Below, in pieces: positions 41,447 to 50,535 of a stretch of 64,000 nt of DNA; within the stretch, counting starts at the first letter, position 1, and each line of letters opens with the position of its first letter. The notes beneath the pieces were generated by a model. The model saw only the letters and a list, made by a program, of their open reading frames with translations. It did not search any database and was not told the DNA's origin. Source of the stretch: an uncultured Eubacterium sp. (GTDB lineage Bacteria; Bacillota; Clostridia; Lachnospirales; Lachnospiraceae). The DNA lies in the NCBI GenBank assembly GCA_934338065.1, contig CAKRGX010000002.1:1-64000 (forward strand), given 5' to 3'. A program made the translations under genes and the position numbers.

Positions 41447-42559
41447 CTACATTTTCATAATTATTTTGCGGATTTCGTCTTCCTGAACCGGTCTGGCATA
41501 CACTTCATCTCCAAATGTCATGACATCACCAATTCCCTTCTGAAAAACAAAACGCAATTTACCGTCTCTGACTTTTTTATCCGTATACAGTTTCTTTATC
41601 AGTGCTTCCTTATCAATATATTCCGGAATTACAACCGGAAGTCCTGTCTTTTCATGCAGTGCGATGACACGGTCTCTTTCCTCTTTCGTCAGATAGCCAC
41701 ATTCACATCCCAGATTAACCTGCGCAGTCATTCCAATCGCAACGGCTTCGCCATGCAGAAGGCGGTAATCACTAACTGTTTCTACTGCACGGCCAACGGT
41801 ATGGCCAAGGTTTAATATTTCCCGCAGATTCTTCTCTTTTTCATCCTTCATAACCACCTGATATTTAACATTACAATTGTGCTCCGAAATATAAGTACAG
41901 GCATCCGGATCACAGCTTAAAATGTCATCTAAATGCGCATCGATGTAATCAAAAAGTTCTGCATCTGCCAGACAGGCATGTTTGATCGTTTCTGCCATTC
42001 CGTTGATCAAGTGTTCCCTCGGCAGTGTCTTCCAGGCAGCAATATCGACATATACCTTTAATGGCTGATAGATCAACCCGATAAGATTTGTTGCCAGATC
42101 TGTATCCACTGCCGTCTTACCTCCAATTGATGCATCCGCCGCAGCCAGAAGCGTTGTTGCATAGTTGATAAACGGCACTCCCCTGCCAAACGTGCCCGCT
42201 AAAAATCCGGTCAGGTCAGAAACGACGCCTCCGCCAACTGCGATCACGCAGCAATCTCTGCGGTACCCTTTTAATAACATCTGATCCTCTAACATTTCTT
42301 TTGTTGCACGTACTTTACTTTTTTCTCCTGCCGGAAACACAAACAGATCACAAGAATATCCCGCCTGTTCCAATGCCTCCAGAACTGGTCTGCCATACAA
42401 AGGTTCCACGATAGAATCTGTAATAACAGCAAATTTTTTCTTTCCCTTTGCAAGTCCGTTTTTGATATCTTCTATCAAGGTACCGATAAGATTCTGGCCG
42501 ATCTGCACATCGTAGGAATCGTCCACCACCTTTTTCAACTCAACCCGAAAGCTGCTCAT
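41447..42559 (-). CDS. aroB: 3-dehydroquinate synthase
   Basis: A 370-residue NAD- and metal-dependent cyclase, the second step of the shikimate pathway. Seen are GGGVVSDLTGFLAGTFGRGV (NAD site), PLLAAADASIGGKTAVD as TTLLAAADASIGGKTAVD, and the metal ligands in INGMAETIKHA, LNLGHTVGRAVE and LLHGEAVAIGM. Promoter at 42590-42618. It diverges from glmS. LemA and DUF2207 follow. Confidence 0.96.
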   Translation of the reverse strand: MSSFRVELKKVVDDSYDVQIGQNLIGTLIEDIKNGLAKGKKKFAVITDSIVEPLYGRPVLEALEQAGYSCDLFVFPAGEKSKVRATKEMLEDQMLLKGYRRDCCVIAVGGGVVSDLTGFLAGTFGRGVPFINYATTLLAAADASIGGKTAVDTDLATNLIGLIYQPLKVYVDIAAWKTLPREHLINGMAETIKHACLADAELFDYIDAHLDDILSCDPDACTYISEHNCNVKYQVVMKDEKEKNLREILNLGHTVGRAVETVSDYRLLHGEAVAIGMTAQVNLGCECGYLTKEERDRVIALHEKTGLPVVIPEYIDKEALIKKLYTDKKVRDGKLRFVFQKGIGDVMTFGDEVYARPVQEDEIRKIIMKM

Positions 42560-42589
42560 TTTTTATCCTCCTCTGTCAATGATATGTTA

Positions 42590-42618
42590 AGTATATCGTA
42601 TACCTTGTATTTTCGCAA
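42590..42618 (-). promoter_or_regulatory. aroB promoter
   Basis: TTGCGA (42618-42613), a 17-bp spacer and TATACT (42595-42590) on the minus strand. Confidence 0.55.
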
Positions 42619-42636
42619 CCAAAAAACCGCTAAATC

Positions 42637-42665
42637 TTGACACCTTACACAAGAAATGATACTAT
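42637..42665 (+). promoter_or_regulatory. glmS promoter
   Basis: TTGACA (42637-42642), a 17-bp spacer and TACTAT (42660-42665). Only about 25 nt of leader remain before the start codon, too short for a glmS ribozyme. Confidence 0.7.
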
Positions 42666-42695
42666 TTCATATAATAATGATAAAGGAGAAATGTT

Positions 42696-44519
42696 ATGTG
42701 CGGAATTATTGGATATGTTGGTCTTGATGATGCAAAAAAAGCACTGATCAAAGGACTTCAGGCATTAGAATATCGCGGCTATGACAGTGCCGGTATTGCC
42801 TACTGTCAGCCGGATGGAATAAAAACAATCAAAACGGTAGGAAAAGTATCCTGTCTGAAACAAAAAGTCGAAGAAGAGGCAGCAAGTGACATTGCGACCT
42901 GCGGCATCGGCCATACGCGTTGGGCTACTCATGGTGGTGTGTCAGATACAAACTCTCATCCACATACGGCAGGTAAAGTTACCTTGATCCACAATGGAAT
43001 TATTGAAAATTATAAAGAATTGCAGGAAGAACTGGCTGCTAAGGGAAAGGAACCTATTTCCCAGACAGACACAGAGATTGCTGCTATGGTCATTGATGAC
43101 TGCTATACTGGTGATCCGGAAGCAGCAATACGTAAAGCTACCGGCAAATTACAAGGTGCTTACGGTTTTTGCATCATGTTTGCTGATATTCCGGAAGTTA
43201 TCTACGCTGTTCGAAATGGCAGCCCCCTTGTTGCAGCCCATACGGATCATGGTTCGATCATTGCTTCTGATATGGTAGCTTTGGTAAGTTATACAAAACA
43301 TTACTTTGTTCTTAAAGAGGGACACATTGCAAAATTAACAAAAGATGAGATTATCGTAAAAGATGAAAATAATGAAATTTATGGGCCATACATTCATCAT
43401 ATCAGCTGGGATATGGCATCTGCAAAAAAAGGCGGTTATGACTACTTTATGATGAAAGAAATCCATGAACAGCCCGAAGCTCTGCGCAATACGATCCGTC
43501 CCCGTATTGTTAACGAATTACCGGACTTTAGTGCAGACAATGTTGGAAATGATATTTTTGAAGGAATTAACCGAATTATCATTACTGCCTGCGGCACAGC
43601 AATGCATGCCGGTCTTATGGGAAAAAATATGATTGAACGACTTTGCCGTGTTCCAGTTACAGTAGACATTGCATCGGAATTCCGCTATCAGGATCCGATC
43701 ATTGACAAACAGACGTTATTGATTACCGTTTCTCAGTCCGGAGAAACCGCTGATACCCTTGCAGCTCTTCGTCTGGCAAAAGAACGTGGTGCAAAAACCC
43801 TTTCCGTTGTCAATGTAAAGGGGTCTTCTATCGCCCGCGAAAGTGACTATGTTTTATATACTCATGCCGGGCCTGAAATTGCGGTTGCCAGCACAAAGGC
43901 ATACAGTGTACAGGTCGCTGTGATGTATCTGATCGCATTCCGCTTTGCACTTGTCAGTGGTAAGATTACAGAAGATGAAGCAAAAGAATATATAAGAAAA
44001 ATGACGGACACTATCAACAAAGTAGAGGACGTTCTCGGATATGATTCGCAGACAGAGCGAATTGCTAAACGCCTGACTACCGCCACAGATATTTTCTTCT
44101 TAGGCAGAGGATTAGATTATGCACTATCCTGCGAAGGTTCACTAAAGTTGAAAGAAATCAGTTATATTCATTCCGAAGCGTATGCCGCAGGAGAATTAAA
44201 ACACGGTACAATCTCTCTGATCACAGACAATGTTCCTGTCATAGCATTGGCAACACAGCCCGATGTATATGCCAAGATTATATCTAACGTTCAGGAAGTA
44301 CGCTCCCGTGGCGCTAAAGTTATATTAATTACCGGTCCCGATGCTGCTGTTGATGCTTCCTTATGCGACTACCATATCGTTTTACCTGAAACGGAACCGA
44401 TATTTGCCCCGTTTGTTGCGACTGTCATTCTTCAATATATGGCCTACTATGTATCCGTAGAAAAAGGATTGAACGTAGATCAGCCAAGAAATCTGGCAAA
44501 AAGTGTTACTGTAGAATAA
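42696..44519 (+). CDS. glmS: glutamine-fructose-6-phosphate aminotransferase (isomerizing)
   Basis: A 607-residue enzyme making glucosamine-6-phosphate for cell wall. The N-terminal glutaminase domain begins MCGIIGYVG with catalytic Cys2 and has LEYRGYDSAGIA and HTRWATHG. Two SIS sugar-isomerase domains follow (TACGTAMHAG, SQSGETADTLAALR; FFLGRGLDYALSCEGSLKLK). It ends DQPRNLAKSVTVE, the classical GlmS tail. AAAGGAG precedes the ATG. It is a single gene closed by a terminator. Confidence 0.97.
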   Translation: MCGIIGYVGLDDAKKALIKGLQALEYRGYDSAGIAYCQPDGIKTIKTVGKVSCLKQKVEEEAASDIATCGIGHTRWATHGGVSDTNSHPHTAGKVTLIHNGIIENYKELQEELAAKGKEPISQTDTEIAAMVIDDCYTGDPEAAIRKATGKLQGAYGFCIMFADIPEVIYAVRNGSPLVAAHTDHGSIIASDMVALVSYTKHYFVLKEGHIAKLTKDEIIVKDENNEIYGPYIHHISWDMASAKKGGYDYFMMKEIHEQPEALRNTIRPRIVNELPDFSADNVGNDIFEGINRIIITACGTAMHAGLMGKNMIERLCRVPVTVDIASEFRYQDPIIDKQTLLITVSQSGETADTLAALRLAKERGAKTLSVVNVKGSSIARESDYVLYTHAGPEIAVASTKAYSVQVAVMYLIAFRFALVSGKITEDEAKEYIRKMTDTINKVEDVLGYDSQTERIAKRLTTATDIFFLGRGLDYALSCEGSLKLKEISYIHSEAYAAGELKHGTISLITDNVPVIALATQPDVYAKIISNVQEVRSRGAKVILITGPDAAVDASLCDYHIVLPETEPIFAPFVATVILQYMAYYVSVEKGLNVDQPRNLAKSVTVE

Positions 44520-44524
44520 AAAAG

Positions 44525-44567
44525 AGCATATGCCGGTCAGTCACTGTCTGACCAGCATATGCTTTTT
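44525..44567 (+). terminator. glmS terminator
   Basis: The stem AGCATATGC...GGTCAG / CTGACC...GCATATGCT ends in TTTTT, directly after the glmS stop. Confidence 0.8.
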
Positions 44568-44600
44568 AATCCGAAAAAACATCCCTATTATATGATACAA

Positions 44601-45230
44601 TTAGTCAACGCTGATGTTTTCTCCTTTTAATCCATTGAAAGCACCTTCAATGGCAGCATCCTTGTGAGCAATCAGCCATTTGTTTCGAGCGACAAGCAAC
44701 GGATCTTCCTTTGTTCCTTCCGGCTTAACAACCAAATCCAGATTAGTATCTCTTGGCAGTACAACAACACAGCGGAATGTATCATTTCCAACACTGCATG
44801 GAGCATAATGTAATGTCGTGGCATAAACTTCCACAACGGTTCCTTTTGGCAAAAGAAATGCTTCAATCTTACTCGTATCATATGTATTGTCATCCTCTAT
44901 ATCCTGCTGGCATCCAATCAGTAAAATAAGATCGGTACAGGCCACATTGATCTCAGAGGAACGATGATATTCTACGGCATTCAACATTTTGTTATAACCA
45001 TTACAATAACCGATCTGAATTGGCAGACCCCCATACAAGCTATCCGTAAAATCTTTCATAACCGGAAGCTTTTCAATCTCTGCATCCGATGGTATATAGA
45101 TTACCGCATCATCCGGGCACTCTGTTTTCTGCATAGCTTCCACCAATGCATCCACCTCATATTCGCCTGTCAATACACGTCCATACTTTTTAAAAGCTGC
45201 GTCTGTCACTTTCTGAATCTGAATACTCAT
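44601..45230 (-). CDS. DUF4867 family protein (cupin-like)
   Basis: A 209-residue protein with the DUF4867 pattern: GGLPIQIGYCNGYNKMLNAV, EYHRSSEINVACTDLILLIG, LLPKGTVVEVYATTLHYAPC and ARNKWLIAHKDA. The alternating short strands and the His/Glu placement suggest a cupin barrel with a metal or sugar site, as in sugar isomerases. Relatives occur beside sugar (tagatose/galactose) genes; here glmS is the convergent neighbour. The function is unproven. It has its own strong promoter and an AGGAGG site. Confidence 0.83.
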   Translation of the reverse strand: MSIQIQKVTDAAFKKYGRVLTGEYEVDALVEAMQKTECPDDAVIYIPSDAEIEKLPVMKDFTDSLYGGLPIQIGYCNGYNKMLNAVEYHRSSEINVACTDLILLIGCQQDIEDDNTYDTSKIEAFLLPKGTVVEVYATTLHYAPCSVGNDTFRCVVVLPRDTNLDLVVKPEGTKEDPLLVARNKWLIAHKDAAIEGAFNGLKGENISVD

Positions 45231-45265
45231 AATAAAAATACCTCCTAAATATTTGTATGTATTTT

Positions 45266-45294
45266 ATTATACTGATACATAAAAAAGTTGTCAA
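45266..45294 (-). promoter_or_regulatory. DUF4867 gene promoter
   Basis: TTGACA (45294-45289), a 17-bp spacer and TATAAT (45271-45266) on the minus strand: full consensus, suggesting high constitutive expression. Confidence 0.75.
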
Positions 45295-45374
45295 TATCAG
45301 CCTCCGTGAATTGTAAAACATTCCATTATACTTTTTATATAACTTTGTGCAAAGTCCTGTTTCATCTTCAGCCC

Positions 45375-46352
45375 CTATTTTTTCCAGCATTTTGTGATCC
45401 ATTTTCCTGTTTTTGACAGATTATTCTTCGTGAAAGCTCCTGTCTTGCTGCAACCAGTCTTAATCAGTGCGGATGTTTCTGCTTTATTGGAAATGTTCCA
45501 TGCAATATAGCCGATACGGTAACGATTCAACAATTTCATCCACTTCTTTGCGCTTGCTCGGTCAATCTTGCCATTTCCTGAAGCATCACATATATTAAAT
45601 TCCGAAACCAATACAGGAATCCCTGCCTCATGAGCTTTGATTAATTTTTCCCTGTTCCAATCCGTATGTGTCGCAGCATAAAAGTGAAGTGCATACACGA
45701 TATTCTTTTTCTTTAATTTCTTTTGTACCACAACATCAACGTCCTGTGACCAGGTCGGCGTTCCCACGATTATGATATTTTTCTTATCATATTTCCGAAT
45801 GCGTGTAATTACTTTTCTGGCATAAGGCTCTATATCTCTTTTCCATGTAACATTGCCATTGGGTTCATTACATATCTCATATAAAATATTGTTTTGTGTG
45901 CCAAATTTCTTTGAGAAAGAAGTAAAAAACTTTAAAGCTTCTCTTTTATGTTTGTTTGGGTTGCCATCACTTAATATATGCCAGTCAATGATCACATACA
46001 TCCCCAGTTCCGTTGCATAACGTACACCCTCTTCTACCTTTTTATACCAGCTTTCTGTATATCCTGCCCCAGGATCACTGTACAAGGCCAGACGAATCGT
46101 ATTAGCTCCCAGCTTTCGAAAACTATGAAAACATGATTTATTCACATATTGCGGAAACCAGGCAATCCCATGAGTACTTACTCCTTTTAACTGTACTTTT
46201 TTTCCTGTCTGACTCACAATATCTGTTCCTGAAACTTTTAATTGCCCCCATTTCTGCAGCGGCGTTGACGCTTTTGATGGCACATTTCCTGCACAAATGC
46301 CAAAAAATGTTAAAAGAATCAAAACTGAAAGATAGCATACTATTTTTTTCAC
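45375..46352 (-). CDS. secreted glycoside hydrolase family 5 (cellulase-type)
   Basis: A 325-residue exported glycosidase. The signal peptide is KKIVCYLSVLILLTFFGICA. The GH5 barrel has KGVSTHGIAWFPQYVN, NTIRLALYSDPG, YVIIDWHILSDGNPN, the acid/base Glu in YEICNEPNG, and the nucleophile Glu in PVLVSEFNICDASG. Likely action is endo-beta-1,4-glucan or mannan cleavage. The C-terminus is Lys-rich. The start is probably GTG 46352, six bases after AGGGGG; an ATG at 46376 lies inside the previous gene. It is the last gene of a glycosyltransferase, deacetylase, GH5 operon. Confidence 0.92.
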   Translation of the reverse strand: MKKIVCYLSVLILLTFFGICAGNVPSKASTPLQKWGQLKVSGTDIVSQTGKKVQLKGVSTHGIAWFPQYVNKSCFHSFRKLGANTIRLALYSDPGAGYTESWYKKVEEGVRYATELGMYVIIDWHILSDGNPNKHKREALKFFTSFSKKFGTQNNILYEICNEPNGNVTWKRDIEPYARKVITRIRKYDKKNIIIVGTPTWSQDVDVVVQKKLKKKNIVYALHFYAATHTDWNREKLIKAHEAGIPVLVSEFNICDASGNGKIDRASAKKWMKLLNRYRIGYIAWNISNKAETSALIKTGCSKTGAFTKNNLSKTGKWITKCWKK

Positions 46353-46362
46353 ATGAATCCCC

Positions 46363-47196
46363 CTAATCCAATACAATCTGATCCTTTATTTCATATGTTA
46401 TATCATCTATTGCTATCCAGACGGGTTGTCTGGATGGATTCACAATACGTTTGCCATCTGCCGAATAGATAAGAGCTTCATAGGCTTTTACATAGTCATA
46501 GATTTCACCGTTAGCCGCATACCATATATCCTGCCGGCCGGATACAGTTTTCATAAATTGTTCCATTACCTGCCAGTTATTATTTCGTTCAAACTCGAAT
46601 GTATGTCCCCAAAGATAAAACAACTGTGGAGATTCTGCAACATCTCCTTTGACAAATTTTTCTGTCAGTTCCATAAGCTGCGGGTCATCATGATGACAGG
46701 TTGGATTCCACTCCAGCCAGTTCTGTGGAAGCTCAAAATTCCTTGTACTATTTACCGTCCGGCAATAAGTAATCCCACACAGACTAAGAACATTCCTAAG
46801 TGCCTCACTATGCCAGCCATAAGGATAAGCCATTCCTCTGACTAGCGTTCCATACATTTCTTCCAACACATTACGACACTTTAATACTTCCTGTGTCATT
46901 TCCATCGTTGTAAGAGTGCTCATATATTTATGTGTGTATCCATGATTAGCAACTTCAACCAAAGAATGGTCATACATTTTCTTTGCCATGCTGGCAGAAA
47001 CAAGACGATATGTTTCGTCCTCCGGATAGATAGTTCCCTCTTTAGCAAACCAACCGGGAATAAGATTAAATGTCCCCTTCATCTGATATTGTTCCATCAA
47101 AGTAATCAGGTGCTGATCTTCTTCTATATTATCATCATAACTCAATGTAACCGCTTTTGTTTTTCCTTCCGGAAATCTCATAAATTTTTTTCTCAT
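46363..47196 (-). CDS. polysaccharide deacetylase (NodB-like)
   Basis: A 277-residue carbohydrate esterase 4 protein. Motif 1 is TLSYDDNIEED (the Asp pair), motif 2 is the metal-binding VANHGYTHKYM, motif 3 is GMAYPYGWHSEAL, and a late His is in LWGHTFEFE. No signal peptide is seen, unusual for CE4 enzymes, so it may act on an intracellular glycan precursor. The start at 47196 (GGGGATTAGT-ATG) directly follows the glycosyltransferase stop, and the GH5 gene follows after 10 bp. Confidence 0.9.
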   Translation of the reverse strand: MRKKFMRFPEGKTKAVTLSYDDNIEEDQHLITLMEQYQMKGTFNLIPGWFAKEGTIYPEDETYRLVSASMAKKMYDHSLVEVANHGYTHKYMSTLTTMEMTQEVLKCRNVLEEMYGTLVRGMAYPYGWHSEALRNVLSLCGITYCRTVNSTRNFELPQNWLEWNPTCHHDDPQLMELTEKFVKGDVAESPQLFYLWGHTFEFERNNNWQVMEQFMKTVSGRQDIWYAANGEIYDYVKAYEALIYSADGKRIVNPSRQPVWIAIDDITYEIKDQIVLD

Positions 47197-47197
47197 A

Positions 47198-48475
47198 CTA
47201 ATCCCCATTCCGTAATTTTTTTGCCTGTGCCAAAAGCACTGCCTGATTCATATAAATATATAATAATTTACTATATTCATAGTTCTTTACACAGACGGCA
47301 TCATCCTCTGATATAATACAATTACGCTCCCCATCTATGTAAATCTCATTTCTTGACAGATCCTTTACATCAAAAATATAAGGACAAAGGTGAAATACTA
47401 CCTCTGCTTTTTGTCTCTCTTCTTCTTTCATATTATCATTATGTTTTTCAATAAAATTACGAAGATATACTGCCTCTTCCTCCATACCCTCTGACTCTAT
47501 AAAATAAGAATGTTTATCCTGTAAATAGTGTATGAGTTTATCATCATTCGCATCATTTTTCAGAATCTGATACTCTTGTGCCTTTCCTCTTGTTCCTGAG
47601 ATCGCATCCTGATAGGCAAACGCCAGTGTCTGCATGATATTATGCTCTTCGCGAAACATACATTCATACATAGCATCAAAAAAATCACCCAGTATCTGCA
47701 CACTCATCTGTTCCATTTTTTCTTCCGGAGTATAACGCATAAAAAAGTTCGTACGATTGCGCCACATATAATAATTCAGGAATGTATTTGCTCTCTTCAC
47801 ATTCGATCCCATCTGATGAAGTGCTTTTGCAGCAGCCAGCGTAACAACTTTATAACCGGCAAGACGAATCCGATGTCCCCACTCCATATCATCCCAATAG
47901 ATAAAGTTGTCTTCCGGCATAATTCCAACATCGGTATTACGGATGACAGTCCCACGCACCATAACAGCACATGTAGCTACTGTATCGCATTCAATAACAT
48001 CCGGCAGGGTTCCATCCTCCAACTGATCCGCTCCTATTGTATATGCCGTACAATGATCAAAGTCAATCATAAGACCACACTGCTGTATATAATCCGGCAT
48101 CTGGCGATGATACACACGGCATCCAGCCATACCCACATCCACATGTTGTTCCATGTATTGATACAAAGCATCAATGGCATTCTCATCCACTAATGCATCA
48201 TCATCCAGACACATATAGTACTCATATCCCTTATCTCTGACAACCCGTATTCCGGTATTAAATCCTCCGGATCCTCCGAGATTCTGCTTATTTGCTAAAA
48301 TCGTAATCCGATTGCCATAGGTCTGCTCTAATGCCTCAGCACTTCCATCTGTAGAAGCATTGTCAACCACATAGATATCAAAATTGTGAATTTTACTTTC
48401 CAGTATACTCTGAACACATTCCAGCACAAACTCTTTTTTATTATAATTGCAGATTACAATCCCTATCGGATTCAT
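47198..48475 (-). CDS. family 2 glycosyltransferase (rhamnosyl/galactofuranosyl type)
   Basis: A 425-residue cytosolic GT-A enzyme. It begins PIGIVICNYNKKEFVLECV and has VVDNASTDGSAEAL, NLGGSGGFNTGIR and the metal-binding YYMCLDDDALVDE. A W-rich acceptor region (NFIYWDDMEWGHRIRLAGYK) and a helical C-terminal third resemble GlfT2/RfbN-like enzymes that extend cell-surface glycans. It is the first gene of a three-gene operon with a deacetylase and a GH5 glycosidase. Donor and acceptor are unknown. Confidence 0.92.
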   Translation of the reverse strand: MNPIGIVICNYNKKEFVLECVQSILESKIHNFDIYVVDNASTDGSAEALEQTYGNRITILANKQNLGGSGGFNTGIRVVRDKGYEYYMCLDDDALVDENAIDALYQYMEQHVDVGMAGCRVYHRQMPDYIQQCGLMIDFDHCTAYTIGADQLEDGTLPDVIECDTVATCAVMVRGTVIRNTDVGIMPEDNFIYWDDMEWGHRIRLAGYKVVTLAAAKALHQMGSNVKRANTFLNYYMWRNRTNFFMRYTPEEKMEQMSVQILGDFFDAMYECMFREEHNIMQTLAFAYQDAISGTRGKAQEYQILKNDANDDKLIHYLQDKHSYFIESEGMEEEAVYLRNFIEKHNDNMKEEERQKAEVVFHLCPYIFDVKDLSRNEIYIDGERNCIISEDDAVCVKNYEYSKLLYIYMNQAVLLAQAKKLRNGD

Positions 48476-48594
48476 TCATATTCCTCTCTTTCTCATGGAA
48501 TTCCTTTGTTACACATTATAAAAATATTATATGCTTGTTACGTTTTTTCTGCAAGTAAAATAACCTCTGCACAATCCGTATTTCCTGCAAATAG

Positions 48595-48646
48595 AAAAAG
48601 ACTACCGATTTCTTTTCTATACGCAAAGAAATCGATAGTCTTTTTT
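48595..48646 (-). terminator. terminator of the butyryl-CoA operon
   Basis: A long stem AAAAAGACTA(c)CGATTTCTTT / AAAGAAATCG(a)TAGTCTTTTTT, about 20 bp, ends in TTTTTC on the minus strand. It lies 30 bp after the etfA stop. Confidence 0.85.
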
Positions 48647-48674
48647 ATAGTACATGATTCCATTTATCAATGCA

Positions 48675-49712
48675 TTATTTTGCTGCCAGCTCTGTCTTTA
48701 ACAACTCTGTCAACTGAGGAACAATCTTGTTCAAATCACCAACAAGACCATAATCAGCTACCTCAAAAATAGGAGCTGTCTCATCTTTGTTGATAGCAAC
48801 AATAATATCAGATTCTTCCATACCGGCAACATGCTGGATTGCTCCGGAAATACCGATAGCAAAGTATACATTAGGACGGACTGTTTTACCAGTCTGACCA
48901 ACCTGACGCTCTACAGGAAGCCAGCCATTCTCTACAACCGCACGAGAACAACTTACTGTTCCACCAAGTACTTCAGCCAGATCTTCCAGAAGTTTAAAGT
49001 TTTCTTTGCTTCCTACACCACGACCACCGGATACAAGAATCTTGGCATCTGCGATATCGACGGTATCCGATACAGACTTAACAACTTCAAGAATCTCAAC
49101 ATATTTATTGTCCGGAGTAAATCCAGGATTAAACTCAATAACTTCTGCCTTTGCACCTTTGATCGGATCAATCTTCTGCATAACGCCTGCACGTACCGTA
49201 GCCATCTGTGGACGGTTATATGGACATGCAATGGTTGCGATCGTATTACCACCAAAAGCAGGACGTGTCATCAACAACTGATTTGGCAAAGTCTTTTTGG
49301 CCATAATATCATTAAAGTCACCAATCTCAAGTACTGTACAGTCAGCAGTCAGACCTGTCTGAACACGAGCAGATACACGTGGTCCAAGATCACGACCAAT
49401 AGCTGTTGCACCAACCAGCATGATTTCAGGCTTATACTCATTAATAACAGAAGCCAATGCATGAGTGTAAGGCTCTGTTCTGTAAACTTCCAATTCCGGG
49501 TCATCTACAACAATGACTTTATCTGCACCATACTCTGCCAATGAATCAGCAAGTCCTTTGATTCCGGAACCAACAACAACTGCTGTTACCTCTGTGTTCA
49601 GATCTTTTGCAAGATCTTTTGCTTTGCCAAGCAGTTCATATGCAATACTGCTTACTTCACCATCAACCTGCTGAGCAAAGACATATACACCTTTATATTC
49701 TTCTAAATTCAT
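48675..49712 (-). CDS. etfA: electron transfer flavoprotein alpha subunit
   Basis: A 345-residue subunit of the EtfAB-Bcd complex, which couples crotonyl-CoA reduction to ferredoxin reduction. The C-terminal FAD domain shows SGGRGVGSKENFKLLEDLA, SRAVVENGWLP, GQTGKTVRPNVYFAIGISG and QHVAGMEESD. There is no N-terminal ferredoxin domain. Start: ATG 49712 (MNLEEYKGVYVF, matching the family); upstream GTG codons are less likely. It is the last gene of the operon. Confidence 0.96.
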   Translation of the reverse strand: MNLEEYKGVYVFAQQVDGEVSSIAYELLGKAKDLAKDLNTEVTAVVVGSGIKGLADSLAEYGADKVIVVDDPELEVYRTEPYTHALASVINEYKPEIMLVGATAIGRDLGPRVSARVQTGLTADCTVLEIGDFNDIMAKKTLPNQLLMTRPAFGGNTIATIACPYNRPQMATVRAGVMQKIDPIKGAKAEVIEFNPGFTPDNKYVEILEVVKSVSDTVDIADAKILVSGGRGVGSKENFKLLEDLAEVLGGTVSCSRAVVENGWLPVERQVGQTGKTVRPNVYFAIGISGAIQHVAGMEESDIIVAINKDETAPIFEVADYGLVGDLNKIVPQLTELLKTELAAK

Positions 49713-49741
49713 TTTTTTCACCACTTTTCCTTTATATATTA

Positions 49742-50524
49742 TTAGATTACATGTTTTTCTTTAAACTTATCAACAATATACTGTGCAGCTTCTGCAGGAT
49801 CCAAAGTAACTACTTCACCAGCACCCTTTCTAACTTTATCAGAAGCTTTTGCAATCTTTGTAGGAGAACCTTTTAAACCAAGATTTGCATCATCAACATC
49901 CTTTAAATCTGCTCTTCCCCATACTGTGATCTCTTTGTCAAATGCATCCATGATTCCACCCGGAGTCATATAACGTGGCTCATTCAACTCTGAAAGAGCG
50001 GTGATCAAACATGGCATTTTAGCCTTGATTACATGATATCTATCCTCATACTGACGCTGAACAACAACACTGTCTCCCTCAATCTTAATATCCTGTGCAT
50101 AAGAAATCACAGGAATTCCCAAATGCTCAGAAATCTGAGGACCTACCTGTGCGGTATCTCCATCAATAGCCTGACGACCGGTAATGATGAGATCATAGTC
50201 AATATTACGAAGTGCACCTGCAATAGTTGTAGAAGTTGCCCAAGTATCAGCACCACCAAGGACACGATCGGTAACAAGAATACCATTATCTGCTCCCATA
50301 GCCATAGCCTCACGAAGAACCTCCTCAGCTTTCGGGAGACCCATAGTAAGTACAGTTACTTCTGCACCAGTTTCTTCTTTGATTCTAAGTGCTGCTTCCA
50401 AACCTGCCTTATCATCCGGGTTCATAATGGTAAGCATCGCACCTCTATTCAATGTGCCGTCCGGGTTAAATACAACGCCACCCTTTGTATCAGGCACCTG
50501 TTTAATACATACTACTATTTTCAC
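49742..50524 (-). CDS. etfB: electron transfer flavoprotein beta subunit
   Basis: A 260-residue EtfB. It begins MKIVVCIKQVPDT, then NPDDKAGLEAALRI, the FAD/AMP segment ALRNIDYDLIITGRQAIDGD, TAQVGPQISEHLGIPVISY and PRYMTPGGI. In bifurcating EtfAB it carries the FAD that splits electrons from NADH. The start codon is GTG after AGGAGG. It lies between bcd and etfA. Confidence 0.97.
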   Translation of the reverse strand: MKIVVCIKQVPDTKGGVVFNPDGTLNRGAMLTIMNPDDKAGLEAALRIKEETGAEVTVLTMGLPKAEEVLREAMAMGADNGILVTDRVLGGADTWATSTTIAGALRNIDYDLIITGRQAIDGDTAQVGPQISEHLGIPVISYAQDIKIEGDSVVVQRQYEDRYHVIKAKMPCLITALSELNEPRYMTPGGIMDAFDKEITVWGRADLKDVDDANLGLKGSPTKIAKASDKVRKGAGEVVTLDPAEAAQYIVDKFKEKHVI

Positions 50525-50535
50525 GAGAGCACCTC

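Noticed and set aside
42600..42695. glmS ribozyme upstream of glmS
   Set aside because: The promoter at 42637-42665 leaves only about 25 nt of leader, and none of the conserved ribozyme core is present.
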